Assembly: GCF_031755915.1 (NCBI RefSeq)
Contig: NC_083390.1
Coordinates: forward strand, 12,369,001 to 12,433,000
DNA from: Ziziphus jujuba
Taxonomy: Eukaryota; Streptophyta; Magnoliopsida; Rosales; Rhamnaceae
Length of the DNA: 64,000 nt
Direction: 5' to 3'
The position numbers were made by a program, and so were the translations under genes. Shown here one piece after another: positions 33,821 through 44,600 of the stretch (its first letter is position 1; every line of letters starts with the position of its first letter). The notes below the pieces were generated by a model. It had not been told where the DNA came from, did no database searches, and worked only from the letters and a program-made list of their open reading frames with translations.

Positions 33821-34471
33821 TAAAGAGGTGTATAAAGATCAAATTCAAATACAATAAAGGACGATGGCCGGACAACTCAAAGGAAGGACTAGTATAGCCC
33901 CCACGGCAACAACACCCATCCAAGGAGTCCAAGCTGTGCAAGGCCAACCAGGTAAGGGTTCCAAAACCCAACTTGAATGGAAAAACCAAGAGAAGGCTGA
34001 AATTGGAATGAAAAAAAAAATGAGAAACCCGAGCGCTATAGTAAGAAACCCGTGAGTGAGGAAAAGTGTTTTATGGCCGAGAGAGAGAGAGATGGAAAGA
34101 AAGGAAAGAAAGAAAGAATAAAAATATTTATTTGAGTTTTGGGGATATAAATAAAGCTATCTTGAGTAAGAAACCATTGCTGGTTTGACCCAGGAAGCTA
34201 TCTTATTATTTGTTGTGATAGTGTTTGCCCCAGGAGATTGGTTTTGGTCTCAACGAAGGAAGAAAAGGTTTCCCGAACAAAGAAAGTCCAACCTTATGTC
34301 GTGAGGAGATGGATCTTTTCATGTTTTGGAAAGGATCAATGAAAATGCCTACAGGCTTGATTTATCGGGTGAGTATAATATGAGTGCTACATTTAAAGAT
34401 GCTAATTTGTTTCCTTTTGCTGCAGCTGATGAACTAGATTTGAAGACAAATCCTTTTCAAGAGGAGGGGAA
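33821..34471 (+). pseudogene. Family B1 spacer and integrase end
   Basis: A spacer with PLTPKEVYKDQ-like and QPGKGSKTQLEWKN pieces and GA-rich repeats near 34078-34110, then FGDINKAILSKKPLLV. A further deletion joins this to VVIV, then F-PGDWFW of the integrase end and ERINENAYRLDLSGEYNMSATF. The RT thumb piece is almost gone here, so this is a more deleted version of the fusion. Confidence 0.77.
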
Positions 34472-35556
34472 TGATGTGATTCCTCCTAAGCCTGCACAAC
34501 CGACAATCCGCTGGAGTGCTGATCCGATTCGGATGAAGACCGGGCCAATCACTAGAGCTCAAGTTAAGAGCTTTAGGGATCACCTTGTTGCATTTATCTA
34601 GGGCATAATCCATTCTCAAGTGGGTGTAGACATTCGTAAAGAATCAAGACCTGTTTTGTGCAATTATGGAGGCCAAGAAGCATGAAATGGTTCCAATGTT
34701 TCACGGATTCAATACATATGTCTACGATGATATGGAATCAAGTCAAATCAGCTTCAAAGTCGTCCAAAAAGGGGTTGTACGGACAGTTAGTAAATTTGGC
34801 CCTTTTTCACTGTATTTTGTGCTGGCTTTACTGTATTCTGCTGAGTTGGCTTTTTCTCTTTCTTCCAAGCAAGGGAAACATGTGGGATTTTATGATAAAC
34901 TTATTTGGTATCCTACAAAGCATATTGAATCTGATTTAGAGCCCAAATTGGTCAAAAAATGGTCAAAGTCAACTTAGTCAAAATGCTAGTGTTTTTGTTT
35001 TCTAATTTGATTCTACTTTTTGTTTTAGGAAATTACCATTCCTTTTTGGTTTTTATTTATTTATTTGCTGGACAAATAATTTTAGGAAATTTATTATTTT
35101 ATTATTTTCATTGTAAATTAATTAATTCCTAATTCAGAATAAAGGAATTAATTAATCCAAATTAGATTAGGAAAGGAGTGAGAATTTCGGCCACCATAGG
35201 AAACTACTTTGTATGGCCAGTCTTCCCTTTGTTTTTTAGGGTTTATTTCGTGACTTTGTAGCCTATTTAAAGGCTTGTTTTTCAATAAGAATTAAGCTTG
35301 AATTTTATGCAGAAAATTATTTGTGAGATTGAATTCTCTTTGTTCTTTTGAACACCTAAAACATCATTAGTGAATGAGTGTTTTAGTTTGACTTATCAAT
35401 AGGCCTTCCATTACCTATTGTGGTGCCTTCATTATATACTAAGGTTTCTAATTATAGGTTGGTTAGCGGTCAAGGTGACCATTAGAACTTGAACATAATT
35501 TGATCCGGGCTAATATAATACGGGGTTTAGGAGCAGGTTATCTTAGGTTTGTATCA
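34472..35556 (+). repeat. Family B1 3' LTR
   Basis: TGATGTGATTCCTCCTAAG to GGTTTGTATCA, preceded by the polypurine tract CAAGAGGAGGGGAA (34458-34471). Pol reads into it in frame (34326-34601) for about 43 residues: GPITRAQVKSFRDHLVAFI then TAG. Confidence 0.86.
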
Positions 35557-36462
35557 CTTTTTCCCATGAAAGGTGTGATGCACATCACACTTCCAACAAT
35601 CCTTTTCAGCTGCCTCAAGGCCTAATTACTTGAAGTAGAGCCAAAAGATTCAAGGAGGCCATATTTGCATTCATGAAGGATCTTGATGTGTTTAAAGAGG
35701 AAGACATTACCAAACCCACTTTTGAGAATTCCAAGTTGAAGAATAACTATTTGACAGCCCAAGATCAAGTGTTTTTAGCTTGGAGAGTAAGCCAAAATTA
35801 AAGGGGGACGTTTTGGGCTTGGAGAATTATAAAATGGGCTTAAGTAAATTGCAAAATGGGCTGTTTTGGTGCTATTTTAGGAGACCAAGTATTTTAGAAT
35901 ATCCGGGCCATGTAATGTGATGCTCGCTAGGCCCAACTAGGTTAAATTAAGCATTTAATTTTATCCTAGTAATTTTGGACGTGTAATAACTATATAAGGT
36001 AATTCTAGCTAGTTCAAAATAAGTCAAAATAATCTTTAATGCTTTGTCTAGGGTTTCTAAAGAGTCTTAGACTCTATTTAAGGATTTTATTTTTCCATTT
36101 GTAAGGAGATTGGTTTTTTTAAATGAAATTTTCTCTCATTGAGAATTGGTTTTTCACCATTATTCTTGGACCTCCTCCAGGTTACTCACTTGAGTGTCTT
36201 TATACTTATGGTTCTTATCTTCCATAGATAAAGGGTCATAAGTCAATACCATAAGTTCCTACCTCTAAATAAGTAGTGGGTCTTGATTGGATATATTTTA
36301 TTTTATTTCAATTTTTTATTTCTTTTATTTCTTCTGTTTTTAAGTTCCTTGCAATTGTTTTTCATCCCATCTCCATATCCAATCACCATCTGGTTATTCA
36401 CTTTCATTTCATTGACTCAAAATCATCAAATCATTACCATGCACGCATCCGTGAGTGTATCA
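35557..36462 (+). repeat. Family E LTR with the same encoded tail
   Basis: Not like A or B at the base level over most of its length. Near 35610-35800 one frame reads [18 protein letters not shown] and continues to LAWRVSQN before a stop, which corresponds to the A and B tails. A TATA-like ATATAAG is at 35991-35997. It ends GTGAGTGTATCA at 36462. I infer an LTR because of the tail and the TATCA end. The start is not defined. Confidence 0.6.
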
Positions 36463-36882
36463 AGGTGGTATGTTGACCTTAATATTCCCAAGATCGTCAT
36501 CTTCATTCCTTGCTGGTCTCCCACGGATTAGCCTTCCTGGAGGTGCAAAAATTTCATCATACCCCTCATCCAAGTCATCTCCAAAATTGTCTTCCCCAAA
36601 TTCTTCTCTAAGTCGTCCACAGCCTCCTCGATCTCAACATCAATCTCGACCTCCATGGACCTGTTGCCTCAAATTCAGTCCACCATGAGATGTTTTTATT
36701 CTATCCATCATTTAATTGATGCGATCAAATTGAGCAATCATTCGCTATAATTGTTCCAAGACAGCCTTCATGTCGATTTTCTCACCATTCCTCGCACCAT
36801 GAGAATCACCATGGAATCCTACGTATTCTACTTCATTAATTCTTAGTGGTGGATCTCCTTTCCTCAACCTTGAATCTACCGT
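36463..36882 (-). pseudogene. Family B gag N-terminus
   Basis: On minus: a start codon position changed to ACG, then DSRLRKGDPPLRINEVE-like residues. The Gly/Arg-rich part and LIRGRPARNEDDDLGNIKVN follow, ending at the proline-rich NIPP. The junction with the E LTR at 36463 shares GGTGGTAT, which occurs in both gag and the primer site. Confidence 0.75.
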
Positions 36883-37802
36883 GTAGTATAAATAATGCAA
36901 AGAAAAATAAATTCTCACCAAAAATCACTCCCTCACGTGTTTCACTCAATCAATGTCTCAACGTTTGTGTTTTCCAACTAGTTTTGGCTTTTACCCTTTT
37001 TTAAGCTCACATACTCTTATCTTTTTCCACTCAAAGAATTATCTCAAAGTTTTAATTAAAACATCCACAAAACAACAATTAGATCACAAGTCTGTTTTAA
37101 TTTAAGCTTATCAACAAAACAATATGTTTTAATTTAAGCTTATCAACTAAACAGTAGCAAAAGCAAGCAATATTAAGTGAATCAGCAAAACCTAGTTATC
37201 GGCTTCTATAGGCAAAACCTAGTTATCGGCTTCAGAATCAATAAGATCTAGACCAGATGGTAAGAAATTAAGGATTTAAGAATAAAAATTTCATAAAATA
37301 ATTTCAAACACAAACAAAATTAAAGAATAGTGTTGGTTGTTGAACTTGTAATTTTAGTTTTGTATCAAATCCTTTAACCAATTTTAATTCAATTAATTTA
37401 AGCACCCAAAATCCAAATATCCAGCAACAAAAATAATTCTCTAGTAAATTCAAATATTGAAAAAATAATCAACAAATCAGCAACTCCAATAAATTTCCAG
37501 AAACAAATTTCAATACCAGGTTCAACAAACCGGTTTTTTTTTTTTTTAATATTTGGCTTTTTCTTCTTCTTTTTTGTTTTTTATTTTTTATTTTTTATTT
37601 TTACTCACAGAACAGAAGACAACAGTAGTAGCAAGAATCAACAACAAAATTGCAATTCCAACCCCAAATAGTCACCAAACTCGTGCCCTCCAACAACAAA
37701 ATGCAAATTTGTAATTTTTTTTGTAAATTTGTATATGTTGCCGCAAACCCTCTCTTTTTTTCCTTTTTTTTTTTTTTTTGAACACATGAATGTAGATATT
37801 TA
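36883..37802 (-). other. Family B2 leader without primer site
   Basis: Leader sequence with T runs near 37533-37548 and 37755-37780. It is joined directly to the LTR end at 37803. The last leader block and the primer site, seen in other copies as CAAAATTTGGCTCTGATACC, are missing. A 33-bp duplication lies near 37100-37150 (ATGTTTTAATTTAAGCTTATC) and a second near 37190-37230. Confidence 0.7.
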
Positions 37803-38040
37803 ATGAAACGAACCTAGGAGTGGCACCTAAACCCATATTATATTCGCCTGGATCTAATTATGTTTAAGTTCTAATGGTAACCTCAACCCCTAACCAACTT
37901 GTAATTAGAAATCTTGGTATAATGAAGACGTCATAGTAGGTGATGGATATCCTATTAATAAGTAAACTAAAACACTCATTCACTAATGGTGTTTTAAGTG
38001 TTCAAAGAGAGCAATGAGAATTCAATCTCACAAATAATTT
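37803..38040 (-). repeat. Family B LTR, 3' fragment
   Basis: On minus it ends GGTTCGTTTCA at 37803. It is cut at 38040 by a minus-strand C fragment. U5 and part of R remain. Confidence 0.77.
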
Positions 38041-38906
38041 TGATGTGTAAAATCAACTCGCAAGTCCACGAATTGTTTTCAGGTAATAAAGTGGAAAAAT
38101 AAGGTTGTCGTACCCAAAGGATTAAGAATTAAGTACTAAACATAATTAGGTTTTGGTAATATTTGAACTGACAATTAAGATGGCAATTGAAAATCAAGTA
38201 AACTAAATTAAACAAAAACACGAAATTAAAATTAGATCAATTTCAAGTAAGGGAGTGAGTTTAATAATTATGAATACTAGGGCACTTGATTTCACCACTA
38301 ACTATTCTAATTTAATTACTTAAATATGTGAATTTAATTTGCTAGTGATTTTGTCAACCACACTTAATCCCAAAATTAATCAAAAGTAGCTTCCACTCAC
38401 AATTGATAATATTCACATAACCTAATTTATTCCTTCCGGTCTATAAATTAAATCATGCAAATTCATTAAGCATAGATTAAGCAAATAATATGGCATGTGA
38501 CATGACATGTGCCTCATTAATGATAAATTAACCAATTATTGCCACTTGGCTTTATCTTGACCCTCAAATTGCCTTGATTTCCTCTTTTGATTAATGGTGG
38601 AGATTTAACTAGAATATTCCTTTTTATAAATTCCAAACTTTAAATGACGATAACTCTTTGCTTGCACCTCGAAATCCAAAAATAACAAGACATTTGAAAT
38701 CCTTAGATTGTGATGATTCATGTGACATCCACTTCCATCAAGAAATTCCCGATAGAATCTTTATGGAATCTTTAAGGTATCTTTTTGAAATCTTTTTAAT
38801 TCTTACTCCGTTCGAACTTAAATCTTGCTTCCCACCATTTTTCGACCCAAGAAATCCATTTTTATGGTTGTTTTCTTAAAATTCTTCCTCTTTCACCTAG
38901 ATTAAG
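38041..38906 (-). repeat. Family C LTR, minus, truncated
   Basis: It starts on plus with TGATGTGTAAAATCAACTCG, the reverse of the C 3' end. About 850 bp are deleted near 38494 between two CATG-containing sites, removing the hairpin and TATA block. The first roughly 110 bases of the LTR (TGTTAGGTC...) are missing at the right edge, where a B LTR begins. Confidence 0.85.
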
Positions 38907-40573
38907 TGATGTGATTCTGCCCGAGCCCGCACAACCGACAACCCATAGGGGTGCTGAATCGATATGGATGAAGACCGGGCCGATCACTAGAGCTCAAGCT
39001 AAGAAGTTTAAGGACAGTTGCTGCTTTTATCCAGGGAATAATTCATAATCAAAAGGGCTTGTCCATGTTCGAAGAGCCAAGACCTATCCTAAGCATACAA
39101 GTGATGGAGGCCGGTATGGACCCGAGTAGCAGTTTTGGTGCAAATATGGACAATGGGCAGCATGAAATGGTTCCAACTCTTTATGGATTCAGTACAGATG
39201 TCTAAGAGGATATGGAATCAAGTTAAGTCAGCTTGAAAGGCATTCAAAAAGGGGTTGTACAGACAGCTTCAAATTTGGCCTGTCTTTTACTGTATTTTGT
39301 GCTGGCTTTACTGTATTTTGCTGAGTTGGCTTTTTCTTCCTCTTCCAAGCATGGGGCAACGTGTGGGACTTCATATTCAGATTATTTGGCATCCTAAAAA
39401 GCATATTGAAGCTGATTTGGAGTTCAAATTGGTCAAATATAGGTCAAAGTCAACTTAGTCGAAAAGCTAGTATTTTGGTTTCCTAATTTGATTTTAACTT
39501 TTTGTTTTAGGAAATTAGTCTTTTATTTTTATTTTTATTTATTTATTTGCTAGACAAATAAGTTTAGGAAAGTTCTTATTTTAGTATTTCAATTGTAAAT
39601 TAATTAATTGCTAATTCAAAATAAAAGAATTAATTAATCCAAATTAGTTTAAGAAACTAGGAAAAATTGGGCACTTTCCTTTTCTCTACGTTCTTTTTCT
39701 CCACACTTTAAGTCCGGTTTTGAATTAATTTTTTTTAGGGTTTTTGCTTTGTAATCTAGGCCTATTTAAAGGCTTATTTTCAATCAGAAATCAAGCTTGA
39801 ATTTTATACAAAAAATTATTTGTGAGATTGAATTCTCCTTGTTCTTTTGAACACCTAAAACACCATTAGTGAATGAGTGTTTTAGTTTGACTTATCAATA
39901 GGCCTTTCCATCACCTATTGTGGCATCTTCAATATACCGAGGCTTCTAATCATAGGTTGGTTAGGGGTTGAGGTGACCACTGAAACTTGAACACAATTAG
40001 ATCCGGGCTAATATAATACAGGTTTAGGAGCAGGTCGTCCTAGGTTCGTATCATTCGGTATCAGAGACAAATTTTGTTCAAGTTTGATCTATCTTTATTT
40101 GCTTTATTGTTTTTTTGTTATTCTACAATTTTAACATTAGGTTGAGGCTGCGTCCATCCCATACACTTTCTGCATCTTAAAAAAAAAAAAAATTTCATTC
40201 CTAATTGAATTAGGATTTCCTAGTTTTATCGTATTTTTGTTTCCTAGTTTGTTGGTTGTTTTTCATCATTGTTCTTGTTAATTTTGGTTTTTGTTTATTT
40301 TCCTTTGCTGTTTTAGTCTTAAATATGTGCATTCATATATTAAAAAAAAAGAAAAAAAGAAATTATTCTTTTTTGGTTCTTGCAGCAACATATAAAGTTT
40401 GGTGTTTGTTTTGGAGTTGGAATTGAAATTTTGGTAATTATTCTTGCTACTGCAGTTGTTTTTGTTCTGTGAGTGACAAAAAAAAAAAAAAAAAAGAGGT
40501 AAAGCCGAATAAAAAAAATTCGGATTTGTTGAATTTGGTGTTGAAATTTGAGTTTGGGAACTCGTTTGATTTG
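38907..40573 (+). mobile_element. Family B1 5' LTR, primer site and leader, truncated
   Basis: LTR 38907-40053 (TGATGTGATTCTGCCCG to GGTTCGTATCA), primer site near 40055 (CGGTATCAGAGAC), then leader with A runs at 40178-40191, 40342-40360 and 40478-40496. The leader stops at GATTTGGAG, where an A-type R-U5 piece is joined. No gag is left. Confidence 0.83.
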
Positions 40574-40838
40574 GAGATTACAATTTTGATTCAAAGTGAG
40601 AGTGATTCTCTTGGTTCTCTAAGAACTATATCGAACTTTTTCAAGCTTTGTTTGTGGAGTTCAAATTCGACTTATCAATAGGTTATTCTGCACCCTATTG
40701 TGGCATCTTCACTATATCAAGGTTCTTACCTCAAATATCGGTAATGGGTCAAGGTCTTCCATTGATAACTTGTAATTAGACAGTCCTAATTCAATCATTG
40801 TTATGGGTTTAGAGACAGGTCGCTCTAGGTTCATATCA
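40574..40838 (+). repeat. R-U5 fragment of family A joined to a B leader
   Basis: It begins GGAGATTACAATTTTG, the same break as at 12841, and runs to the LTR end TTCATATCA. U3 is absent. The shared bases GGAG at the join occur in both the B leader and R. Confidence 0.82.
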
Positions 40839-40883
40839 CTTTTCTTCTTGTTTGACTTATTCCAATAGAGGGGCAACATGTGG
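40839..40883 (+). other. 45-base family B LTR scrap
   Basis: Matches the reverse of about 45816-45860 in a B2 LTR (CTTTTCTTCTTGTTTGACTT and GGCAACATGTGG). It lies between an A LTR end and an A LTR start. Confidence 0.65.
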
Positions 40884-41060
40884 TGATGAGGACATGACCA
40901 GGAGCACCCCAAGATGGAGTCTAGAGCCATTTCAAATCTCTATGGGACCAATAACCAGGGCAAGAGCAAAGAGGTTTAAAGAAGCACTAAATGGTTTAAT
41001 CCAAGAGGTGTTGACATACCAAGGAAGCAAGTTTATAACTGAAGATGAACCAAAATTGGA
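40884..41060 (+). repeat. Family A LTR 5' fragment (tail-coding part)
   Basis: TGATGAGGACATGACC onward, encoding [18 protein letters not shown] and ITEDEPKL. It is in open frame over 40852-41073. It is truncated at about 41060 by a minus-strand gag/protease piece. Confidence 0.8.
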
Positions 41061-42322
41061 TACTTGTACCTAGTATGAAATATGTTCTCTCGTCGCACCT
41101 AGTATGAAATATGTTCTCTCGTTGCATTTCCTTCTCTTTTTTATACACAGTTAAACCTCTTCTAGCAACCAATGACAGGTCCCCTCCAACTGGATACTTG
41201 TAATCTTCTTCATCTTCATCACCAACGTCCTCCAATGTTGGCATGGATTTATTATCCGACTCTTCTTCTTCAGTTTCAATGTCTCCACTTTCCTAAATCA
41301 CCATGACCCTCTTATTAGAACATTGACTTGCAATATGACCCCTGCCTTGACATTTAAAGCACATGATATCTCGATTTCTAGTTGAAGATGAATCAGATTT
41401 ACTTACTTACTTAGATGAGGATGGTTCGGCCTTAACTTCAAATTTAGGCCATCTTCAAACTTGGGCTTATTTGGTTTCCATGTGGATGGGCTTGCTTTCC
41501 AAGTGTGTTGAGCAATACTAGGTCTTGTGGTACCCCTCCTCTTGAGTTGTTACTCTACTTTGATGGCCATGTGCAGCATCTCCTCAATCTCCACATAATG
41601 GTGCAAGTCTGCTTGATTTGCTATTTGCCTATTCAAACCAGCCAAGAAACGTGCCATTGTAGCCTCCCTATCCACCTCAACATTAGCCTTCATCATAAGG
41701 ATTTCCATCTCCTTATAATAGTCCTCCACACTTCTATTTCCTTGAGACAAGCTTTGTAATTTCTGAAAAATGCTCCTATAGTAATGGTTAGGTACAAAAC
41801 GCTTCCTCATCAAAGCCATCATCTCCTCCCATGTATCCATAGGTCTTTGTCCTGCTCACCTCCTAGAAAGTGTCTCTTTGTCCCACCATCAAATAGCATA
41901 GTTCGTAAATTCAACAGCGGCTAATTTCACCTTTTTTGCCTCGGAGTAGTTCTGACAATCAAATACCATCTCAATCCCCTTCTCCCACTCGAGATATGCT
42001 TCTGGATCACTTTTACCTTGGAATGATGGTATTTACATCTTAATTCCTCCATAGTCACTGCCTCGGTCTAACCTCTCTCTCCCACGGAATTGGTTGGTTC
42101 TCGAACCAATGTCTTCTTCTTCTTCCTCATAATCATCTCCCACACGTTCCCATTCTTCCCTTCTTGGATTGATGATTCCATCCTATCTGGCCTATCATGG
42201 ATCTGCCCCATCTCCAACCGTAGTGCTCTTTGAAGTTCTCCCACCATGACTTGAATGTATAACTTCGGATCAGCCACACCTGGAGTTTCATCCATGCTTT
42301 CTTTGCCTTCGTCTTATGACAT
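41061..42322 (-). pseudogene. Family A gag and linker, minus
   Basis: Start ATG at 42322 but codon 3 is TAA. MDETPGVADPKLYIQVMVGE and GELQRALRLEMGQIHDRPDR follow. Positions 42115-42170 keep the acidic linker (WERVGDDYEEEEDIGSRTN) in the alternative frame, which is lost in the two other A copies. Capsid FVPNHYYRSIFQKLQSLSQG is at 41550-41840, with the knuckle CFKCQGRGHIASQC near 41320-41365. The protease end is cut. A 31-bp direct repeat (ACCTAGTATGAAATATG...) lies at 41067-41128. Confidence 0.82.
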
Positions 42323-43175
42323 GATTTTTCTGCAAAATTTGTTAGTAAAAAAGAATGGCCTCACAACACTCCCTCACGTGGCTCGCTCAAATTCAAGGTC
42401 ACTCGTGTTTGTACTCTAGTTATAGTTCGGCTTTTACCCTCTATAATTCTCACCTTTCTTGCCTTTTACCACTCTACTAATTCTATTTGGTTTTTTGTAA
42501 ACTAATTTCAAAGTAGCAAGTAACGATCCAAATAGATCTCCCAAAAAGTTATAAAAATAAGGCTAAAAAGACAAATAGAATGAAAAGTAATAAGAAAAAG
42601 GCAACAATGAAAGCTCAACAAGAAATTTAGCAAGAACAAAAGAAACTAGAATGTGAGGAATAAATTGGAATAAGATTTGCAAAGTGGAATTAGTGAATAT
42701 TCAACAAATCTTATCTTCGGTATTGATTTTGGCTTGTTTTTGGTGCTCCTCAAATCAGCTAAAAAATTTCACTACCTGGTTTCTCTTGAAATCTCAATAA
42801 TTCAATGCCACAAACCACAAGAACAATATATATATATATATATATTTTTTTTTTGCATTCAACAAAAAGAACAAGCTTTATAAAATGAAAGAAACCTCAA
42901 TCGCACAAAACTTCAATGAGAATAGACCAATTCGTTGTCCTCAAGGGTTTGAAAACAAATTCGGCTTTTTTTTTTTTTTTTTATGACCGTCCAGTTTGGT
43001 ATGATTGGATGAGTGAAGAATGAAGAAGAATAAACAAAAGAAAAGATGCAAAGAAGAACGCAATGACCAAACAGATGGGACAAAAAAAAAACAAAAATCA
43101 ATGAAAACAAAGAACAAAGAACAAAATCAAACAACAAAGATAGATAGATCGAACCTGTAATTAGAAACTAGCTCT
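42323..43175 (-). other. Family A leader without primer site
   Basis: No gene. A (TA)n run is at about 42829-42845, followed by a T run; another T run is at 42966-42982. At 43175 the leader jumps into the LTR at GCCTCTAAAC. The primer site and the last roughly 20 bases of the LTR are deleted. Confidence 0.72.
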
Positions 43176-43882
43176 GCCTCTAAACTCGTAACAAAGATTG
43201 AATTAGGATCGTCTAATTACAAATTATCAATGGAAAACCTCGACCCATTACCTATATATGAGGTAGGAACCTTGGTATAGTGAAGACGCCACAATAGGGT
43301 GTGGAATAACCTATTGATAAGTCGAATTTGAACTCCACAAACAAAGCTTGAAAAAGTTCGATATAGTTCTTAGAGAACCAAGATAATCACTCTCATTTGA
43401 ATCAAAATTGTAATCTCCTATTTATTCATGACTTATGTGCCTTTAAACAGGCAAAATAAATTACAAAGCTTTCCTAAATTTGCTAAAAGTAAAGGTAGAA
43501 TAATAATGGACGAAAATTAGGTTTAGGAAACCTAATGTGATTAGATTTAGGAAACCTAATGTGTTTAGGTTTAGGAAACCTAATGTGGTTAGGTTTAGGA
43601 AACCTAATGTGGTTAGGTTTAGGAAACCTAATTTAGCTCCTAGTTTCCTAATTTGAATGATCTTTAATTCTTTGACCAATTCAACTCTAATAAAATTAGG
43701 AAAGTCATTTAAAAACCTAATAAAAACTAAATTAGGAAAGTAAATAGGCAACATGCCAAAATCCAATCAAAACATAAATAAAAATTAATATTTTCCTAAT
43801 TATAAAATTTGGCCAAGCTTAGTTGGATGCCTTGTCACCATATGATGCCACATCATCATGTTGTAGAAGTCCATGCATTAAA
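43176..43882 (-). repeat. Family A 5' LTR, both ends truncated
   Basis: Holds U5, R, a TATA box (near 43440-43450), about five minisatellite units (43516-43640) and part of U3. It ends at about 43882 in a TTAAAAC motif, where a B2 leader begins. Confidence 0.8.
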
Positions 43883-44600
43883 ACACCCATAAAAGAGTAA
43901 TTAGATCACAAGTATGCTTTAATTTAAGCTTATCAATGAAACAATAGGAAAAGCAAGCAATACTGAGTGAATCGGCGAAGCCTAGTTGTCGGCTTTTCTA
44001 GGCAAAATGAGGCAAATTAAAACGGAAGATTTCAGAATCAATAAGAACTGGACCAGATGGTAAGAAATTAAGGATTTAAGAATAAAAATTTAGAAAAATA
44101 ATTTTAAACACCAATTTGAACAAAATTACATAATAGTGTTGGTTGTTGTTCTTGTAATTCTAGTTTTGTATCAAATCCTTTAACCGATTTTAATTCAATT
44201 AATTTAAGCACCCAAAATCCAAATATCCAAGAACAAAAATAATTCTCTAGTAACTTCAAATATTGAATAAATAATCAACAAATCAGCGGCTTCAATAAAT
44301 TTCCAGAAACAAATTTCAATACCAAATTCAACAAACCGGTTTTTTTTTTAAAAAAATATTTGGCTTTTTCTTCTTCTTTTATATTTTATATTTTTTATTT
44401 TTACTCACATAACAGAAGATGACTGCAGTAGCAAGAATCAACACCAAAATTGCAATTCCAACACCGAATAGTCACCAAACTCGTGGCCTCCAACAACAAA
44501 ATGCGAGTTTGTAATTTTTTTGTAAATTTGTATATGTTGCCGCAAACCCTCTCTTTTTTTCCTTTTTTTTTTTTCTGAATATATGAATGCAAATATTTAA
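43883..44600 (-). other. Family B2 leader without primer site (second copy)
   Basis: Closely resembles 37063-37802 by eye. It ends in the same leader-to-LTR join (ATATTTAATGATACGAAC), again lacking the primer site. The rest of this element to the left is gone. Confidence 0.72.

Larger units (their letters stand above)
30377..35556 (+). mobile_element. Family B1 element, plus, 5' truncated
   Basis: Begins inside gag, about 15 bases after the expected ATG, right at the edge of the previous LTR. It continues through gag, protease, spacer and integrase end to a full 3' LTR (34472-35556). RT, RNase H and the integrase core are missing. A C solo LTR splits gag. Confidence 0.84.

Noticed and set aside
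36276..36531. Hydrophobic frames rich in Phe and Leu that could be membrane segments
   Set aside because: They come from T-rich LTR or leader DNA and occur in two frames at once; no homologous frame elsewhere.
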